A stretch of DNA of 18,536 bases from contig SABI01000024.1 of assembly GCA_009929055.1 (NCBI GenBank), positions 1 to 18,536 of the forward strand, read 5' to 3'. The DNA comes from Spirochaetia bacterium (GTDB taxonomy: Bacteria; Spirochaetota; Spirochaetia; Sphaerochaetales; Sphaerochaetaceae). This document shows positions 15,004 to 18,536 of this stretch, piece after piece (position 1 is the stretch's first letter; each line of letters opens with the position of its first letter). The translations under genes were made by a program, and so were the position numbers. Under the pieces are notes generated by a model. That model had not been told where the DNA came from, did not search any database, and was given only the letters and a program-made list of their open reading frames with translations.

Positions 15004-15663
15004 ATGGAATCTGTAAGTAATTGTGTGAAAAGAATCATTGACCGCACCCCATTTCTTTATGAAATGCTTATTCAAGGAATACTTAGCTATAGTAATTATG
15101 CTACTTCAATTCAAGACTTAGTTGAAAAGCTTCATGGGAAACCTGTAAAGAACTCAGCAATAGTGATGGCTGTGCGTCGTTATGGGGAAGAATTAAAGAA
15201 AAAAGATTTAGAACAAAAAAGTTCTCCATTACAATACGAAATCGTGATGAAAACAAATATCTACGATATAAACATCACCCGTAATGGTTCGGTCCTTGAA
15301 AAGATGAAAGATTTGTTTCACTTAGTAGATCCCCTTAGTGGAGACTTTCTAAATATTTCAGTTGGCTCTCACGAAGTTTCCCTCTCTATAAGTGAAAAAT
15401 ATCTTAACGATGCTCTACAGATCCTTAAAGAGGAAACAATTCTTCATCAAGAAGGAGATTTGGTTGCCCTTTCCCTTGTATTTAGTGGAGATTTTATGTC
15501 TACTCCTGGAATTGTGTACGAAGCAGTAAGAAAATTAGCGTGGGAAGAGATAAACGTCAACGAAATTATTTCTACTATGAATGAACTCACCTTTGTTATA
15601 CGACGAAGAGATTCAATGAATGCTTTTAGTGTTCTTCAAAGCTTTTTGGGAGGAGTTGAATAA
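15004..15663 (+). CDS. Putative HTH and ACT-domain regulator (COG2150-like)
   Basis: The 219-aa protein has a helical N-terminus (about 5-65) whose pattern, with PFLYEMLIQGILSYSNYATSIQDL then SAIVMAVRRYGEEL, resembles the DNA-binding-like start of a family annotated in archaea as predicted regulators of amino-acid metabolism. The C-terminal part (about 153-218), LSLVFSGDFMSTPGIVYEAVRKLAWEEINVNEIISTMNELTFVIRR with DSMNAFSVL, fits one ACT fold as seen in aspartokinase regulatory domains. Residues 78-150 may be a second, divergent ACT unit. ACT domains bind amino acids or other small ligands, so ligand sensing is plausible but the ligand is unknown. It is first in a three-gene unit; its TAA overlaps the next ATG (TAATG). 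Confidence 0.6.
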   Translation: MESVSNCVKRIIDRTPFLYEMLIQGILSYSNYATSIQDLVEKLHGKPVKNSAIVMAVRRYGEELKKKDLEQKSSPLQYEIVMKTNIYDINITRNGSVLEKMKDLFHLVDPLSGDFLNISVGSHEVSLSISEKYLNDALQILKEETILHQEGDLVALSLVFSGDFMSTPGIVYEAVRKLAWEEINVNEIISTMNELTFVIRRRDSMNAFSVLQSFLGGVE

Positions 15664-16193
15664 TGCAGCATAAGATAATCATCATAAGTGGAGATAAAAA
15701 TAGTGGAAAAACTCGACTTATGTATGCTATTTGTTCCTTATTAGACTTTGATGGCTATAGTATTGGGGGGATGATACAAGTACCAACACTCCCTGGGCAC
15801 TTTAAGACAACTTATACCCTCTCTGATCAATTAACAGGGCATAGTGAAATAATTTTAAATGATAAAGAAAAAGAGGGCTGTACACCATATAAAAATTTTT
15901 ATATAGATAACTCAGCATTTCTTTGGGCAAATGAACAAATCATTCAGGCAATGGAAAAATCTGACTATCTTTTGTTTGATGAAGTGGGAATGTTAGAACT
16001 ACAAAAGAAAGGGTTCTATCCCTCTCTTATCAAAGCCCTCAAAGGATATAAAGGAATTATTATGATGGCAGTTAGAGATACATATGTAGAGGAAGTGATA
16101 CAAAATTTTTCAATCGACCGACAATCGGTACTCATTATACCAAGTACTTCAACAAGTGACGAAGCATATAGGATGGTATCTTCTCATGAATGA
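15663..16193 (+). CDS. THEP1-type P-loop NTPase
   Basis: The 176-aa protein is a small P-loop NTPase: Walker A GDKNSGKT (10-17), then GYSIGGMIQVP (31-41), and Walker B YLLFDEVGMLEL (102-113), close to the DEiGxxEL pattern of the NTPase_1/THEP1 family (also DUF2478-like). THEP1 enzymes hydrolyse ATP and GTP slowly in vitro; their cellular job is unsettled. The start ATG is preceded by GGGAGGAG at about 9 nt and overlaps the ACT-gene stop by one base; its end overlaps the transporter gene by 8 nt. This tight packing suggests the three proteins work together, with the NTPase supplying or gating an energy-dependent step. That last point is inference. Confidence 0.78.
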   Translation: MQHKIIIISGDKNSGKTRLMYAICSLLDFDGYSIGGMIQVPTLPGHFKTTYTLSDQLTGHSEIILNDKEKEGCTPYKNFYIDNSAFLWANEQIIQAMEKSDYLLFDEVGMLELQKKGFYPSLIKALKGYKGIIMMAVRDTYVEEVIQNFSIDRQSVLIIPSTSTSDEAYRMVSSHE

Positions 16194-16869
16194 ATTGTAT
16201 TGGGTTGTGATGTTATTGTTCAATTTCCTCTTCATCATCGTTGCTTTTAGGTTATGGGGTAAATTGGGCCTATTTATCTGGATACCCATCTCAGTAATTA
16301 TTGCAAATATTCAAGTGACCAAAACAATTGAACTTTTCACCCTTGAAGCAACACTTGGAAACATCGTATATGCAACAAGTTTTCTTGCAACAGATATATT
16401 AAGTGAATGTTACTCCAAAGAGGATGCCAAAAAGGCTGTCTATATAGGCTTCTTCTCTATGATAGTAATGAGTGTGTTGATGAATGTAGCCCTTCTTTTC
16501 ACCCCCAGTGAATCAGATTTTGTCCACACAAGTATGAAAACTATCTTCCAGTTAATGCCACGAATCACCCTAGCTAGTCTCATCGCCTATGCTGTAAGCC
16601 AACTACATGACATCTATGCCTTTGCTAAGATTAAAAAAGTCCTTCCATCAAATAGACATCTTTGGATAAGAAACAATGGCTCTACCCTCATAAGCCAGCT
16701 ATTAGATTCTATTTTGTTTACCCTTATTGCATTTTATGGAGTATTTGAAATGAATACCCTGTTTCATATCTTTATGACAACTTACCTATTAAAAGTAGTA
16801 GTAGCACTCCTAGATACTCCATTTATGTATCTTGCAGTCAATTGGCATAAAAAGAATGTAATCCCCTAA
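16186..16869 (+). CDS. yhhQ: Queuosine precursor transporter (VUT family, YhhQ-like)
   Basis: The 227-aa membrane protein has about six hydrophobic segments and the VUT hallmark SFLATDILSECYSKEDAKKA (residues 65-84) followed by VYIGF, and later NNGSTLISQLLDSILFTLIAF (163-183). Members import the queuosine precursors preQ0 or preQ1 for tRNA modification. I start it at the ATG at 16186, with AGGATGG upstream; an in-frame GTG at 16156 would add ten unconserved residues. The ATGAATGA overlap ties it to the NTPase gene. No queuosine biosynthesis genes or tRNA-guanine transglycosylase appear here, so the exact substrate is inferred from the family. Its stop lies in a hairpin shared with the convergent phosphatase gene. 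Confidence 0.88.
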   Translation: MNELYWVVMLLFNFLFIIVAFRLWGKLGLFIWIPISVIIANIQVTKTIELFTLEATLGNIVYATSFLATDILSECYSKEDAKKAVYIGFFSMIVMSVLMNVALLFTPSESDFVHTSMKTIFQLMPRITLASLIAYAVSQLHDIYAFAKIKKVLPSNRHLWIRNNGSTLISQLLDSILFTLIAFYGVFEMNTLFHIFMTTYLLKVVVALLDTPFMYLAVNWHKKNVIP

Positions 16870-16877
16870 GTAGGGGA
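16862..16877. terminator. Tail-to-tail hairpin between yhhQ and the phosphatase gene
   Basis: TCCCCTAAGTAGGGGA can form a stem of six to seven base pairs, with the stop codons of both convergent genes inside it. On the minus strand it is followed by a mixed T-rich stretch (TTACATTCTTTTT), so it may end phosphatase transcription; on the plus strand no T run follows. The loop is very short, so the terminator call is tentative. Confidence 0.4.
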
Positions 16878-17657
16878 AAATAAACTTTTCATAGTGGTAA
16901 CAGCTTCAGTTGTCCCACTATAGAGAATTGAAGGAAACATCTTTCTCTCTTTAAGGAGGGCATCTGTGTAGGAAAAAGGAGCATCATCCTGATACACTGT
17001 AATAAAACCCTGGTTTTGCAATAGAGCATGAGCTCCTGCAATATCCCACACATAACAGGGAACCGACAGGGAGCCTTGGATGTGGCTATGGATGAGAGGG
17101 CTAATCATATGTAAGATATTTGATCCAAAACACCTAATTTTCCCCATATATTTTTTCATTGAAACATACTTAGGGGCGTGAGAAGCCATAGTGAGTTGCT
17201 CTAATTCTCTTTCAACTAAGCGTGGAACATAGACTTCATTATTCATCATCATCACCCCACCTGGATCAAGCCTTAAAAATAAGCCATCATCCTTAGAAAG
17301 ACCCCACCTAGGAGCGTAGACCATCGCACCAACAGGTTCTCTTTTTTTATTAAGAATTCCAATTGAAATACACCAACCAGGCAATCCTTGTGAATAGACA
17401 TCAGTGCCATCAATAGGATCGATGATAAAAGTAAGCTCTTTATTATCATCAAATTCAAAGATACTCTCTTCACTAATTACATTGGCATCAGGAAAAAGAC
17501 GAATTATTTCTTTACTTAATTCTTCACTAATAAAAAGATCAGTCTTTGTAAGAACTGAACCATCATTTTTATATGTTACCGCTATATCTTTTTGAGAGGA
17601 GCATGCGTACTCTCCCATCTCTACTACTTTATCCCTTAACTGATTAAACTCATCCAT
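16866..17657 (-). CDS. Inositol monophosphatase-family phosphatase (CysQ/SuhB-like)
   Basis: From the ATG at 17657 (AAGGAG about 10 nt upstream) the protein is 263 aa, a normal family length; an in-frame ATG at 17720 would add 21 residues that overlap the divergent mfd start. It has the lithium-sensitive phosphatase signatures: VLTKTD (35-40), ISEES (61-65, metal Glu64), IIDPIDGTDVYSQGLPGW (78-95; metal Asp80 and Asp83) and VWDIAGAHALL (203-213, Asp205). Members hydrolyse inositol-1-phosphate, fructose-1,6-bisphosphate or 3'-phosphoadenosine phosphates; sequence alone does not separate these here. It converges with yhhQ, the stops overlapping by 4 nt, and diverges from mfd across a 39-nt gap. 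Confidence 0.85.
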   Translation of the reverse strand: MDEFNQLRDKVVEMGEYACSSQKDIAVTYKNDGSVLTKTDLFISEELSKEIIRLFPDANVISEESIFEFDDNKELTFIIDPIDGTDVYSQGLPGWCISIGILNKKREPVGAMVYAPRWGLSKDDGLFLRLDPGGVMMMNNEVYVPRLVERELEQLTMASHAPKYVSMKKYMGKIRCFGSNILHMISPLIHSHIQGSLSVPCYVWDIAGAHALLQNQGFITVYQDDAPFSYTDALLKERKMFPSILYSGTTEAVTTMKSLFSPT

Positions 17658-17696
17658 TGAATAGTGCTCCTTAAATATGTTAGATTGTGTTCGGTT

Positions 17697-18536
17697 ATGA
17701 AACAGCTTATACATTCTCATTTACAATCCTATATCAAAAAGAGTGAATCCTACAAGGCATTTACCTCATCTCCTGACATTCCTTATATAGTAGAAGGACT
17801 TCAGGGATATCCATTAGCGTATGCAATACATACCTATCAGCGCTACACCAATAAAAGAATCTTTGTTATAGCTCCTACAACTGAAATGGCAAAAGAATTG
17901 TTTCAAGACCTCAGCGTAATAGGTTCTCATCTTCTTTTAATGCCAAGTAGTGGAAAAAAACTCTACAGTAATTTTGAAGGCAGTGAGAGTGAGTATGAAA
18001 CGGTCTCATCATTTCAAAAATTAGAGCAGATCACCAGTGGAATAGTAATTCTTCCACTACGAACATGTGTCTCTCCAGTCCCTTCACTCACAATGATAAA
18101 AGATGCTGAAATCACCTTCCGTCTTCATGACACATTTAACCCAACAACCATGAGTGAGACCCTTGTAAACGCTGGCTATTATAGAAGTCCAACTACAACA
18201 GTTCCTGGAGAATTCTCAATTCATGGAGAAATATTTGATTTCTTCCCCCATGATGCATCTCTTGCAGTTCGTATTCACGGAGGATGGGATGAAATAGAAA
18301 AAATTACATTCTTTGATCCAACAACTCAAGATATGGTAAAAACTGTGAGCAAGATATCAATTACCCTTTTACATGAAAATGATATGAATGATTGGGGACA
18401 TATTGATCAATACTACAGAAAAGATGACTATTTTTTCTTCATCTCTATTGAAAGAATTCTCTCCTCTTTTCACTCTCTCACTATCGAAGCTAAAGCTCTC
18501 TATAGAGAAGCATTTTTAGCAAATAGTAATTCGATT
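17697..18536 (+). CDS. mfd: Transcription-repair coupling factor Mfd, N-terminal part
   Basis: The frame is open for 280 codons to the window's right end, so the translocase and RNA-polymerase-binding domains are not seen. The visible part is the UvrB-homology module of Mfd: YIVEGLQGYPLAYAI (30-44, in place of a functional P-loop), VIAPTTEMAKELFQDL (57-72), and LVNAGYYRSPTTTVPGEFSI (156-175) followed by HGEIFDFFP and FFDPTTQDMVKTV (205-217). Mfd removes stalled RNA polymerase and recruits UvrA. UvrB is less likely because its typical N-terminus is absent. No Shine-Dalgarno precedes the ATG. A weak TTGAAT-17-TTAGAT pair (17657-17685) would give a leader of only about 5 nt, so near-leaderless translation is possible but speculative. 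Confidence 0.85.
   Translation, partial: MKQLIHSHLQSYIKKSESYKAFTSSPDIPYIVEGLQGYPLAYAIHTYQRYTNKRIFVIAPTTEMAKELFQDLSVIGSHLLLMPSSGKKLYSNFEGSESEYETVSSFQKLEQITSGIVILPLRTCVSPVPSLTMIKDAEITFRLHDTFNPTTMSETLVNAGYYRSPTTTVPGEFSIHGEIFDFFPHDASLAVRIHGGWDEIEKITFFDPTTQDMVKTVSKISITLLHENDMNDWGHIDQYYRKDDYFFFISIERILSSFHSLTIEAKALYREAFLANSNSI

Noticed and set aside
16156..16185. GTG start adding ten residues to the transporter
   Set aside because: The ATG at 16186 has a better-placed Shine-Dalgarno and gives a normal hydrophobic N-terminus.
17658..17720. 21-residue N-terminal extension of the phosphatase
   Set aside because: It would overlap the mfd start, while the ATG at 17657 has AAGGAG correctly spaced and the added residues do not look conserved.
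1..18536. CRISPR arrays, insertion sequences, prophage genes, tRNA or rRNA genes
   Set aside because: No spaced repeats, transposase motifs, phage proteins or recognisable structural RNA sequences were seen on either strand.

Overview
The window is AT-rich, densely packed bacterial chromosome using the standard bacterial code. The run rpsB-tsf-frr-uppS-cdsA (no pyrH between tsf and frr), a bacterial XPB-type helicase beside a Helicase_C_3-like partner, and an aroD-aroE fusion together suggest a spirochaete (Spirochaetota, Treponema-like or a relative). That placement rests on gene order and protein recognition, not on a tree. I see no rRNA, tRNA, CRISPR array, insertion sequence, prophage gene or obvious pseudogene. 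No stretch over about 200 bases lacks a gene.

Layout. (1) 1-5828, minus strand: an ABC-F ATPase, maf, rpsB, tsf, frr, uppS and the start of cdsA. These cover translation (S2, EF-Ts, ribosome recycling, a probable ribosome-associated ATPase), nucleotide-pool cleaning (Maf), and lipid carrier and phospholipid synthesis. (2) 5829-5970: a divergent intergenic region with a small palindrome and a direct repeat. (3) 5971-7428, plus strand: aroDE, two shikimate-pathway enzymes fused in one chain. (4) 7408-13107, minus strand: five genes in which every junction overlaps: a 3-TM protein of unknown function, aroK, aroC, XPB helicase, and the helicase partner. Late shikimate enzymes are therefore joined to a putative DNA-repair pair. 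(5) 13171-14334, plus strand: a dNTP triphosphohydrolase, converging on nrdR (14338-14802, minus). This puts one dNTP-degrading enzyme next to the repressor of ribonucleotide reductase genes. (6) 15004-16869, plus strand: three coupled genes encoding an HTH-plus-ACT regulator-like protein, a THEP1-type NTPase, and a YhhQ/VUT-family queuosine-precursor transporter. (7) 16866-17657, minus strand: an inositol-monophosphatase-family phosphatase, convergent with the transporter. (8) 17697-18536, plus strand: the N-terminal 280 codons of mfd, running off the end.

Two sets deserve attention: the XPB-partner pair embedded in the aroK-aroC operon, with Mfd about 6 kb away, and the little-characterised ACT regulator / THEP1 NTPase / VUT transporter cassette. 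Candidate regulatory structures include a nested hairpin in the rpsB leader, a 10-bp hairpin between tsf and frr, and a 17-bp perfect palindrome overlapping a likely nrdR -10 element. Several starts are non-ATG (rpsB GTG, tsf GTG, helicase partner TTG) and each is backed by a strong Shine-Dalgarno.
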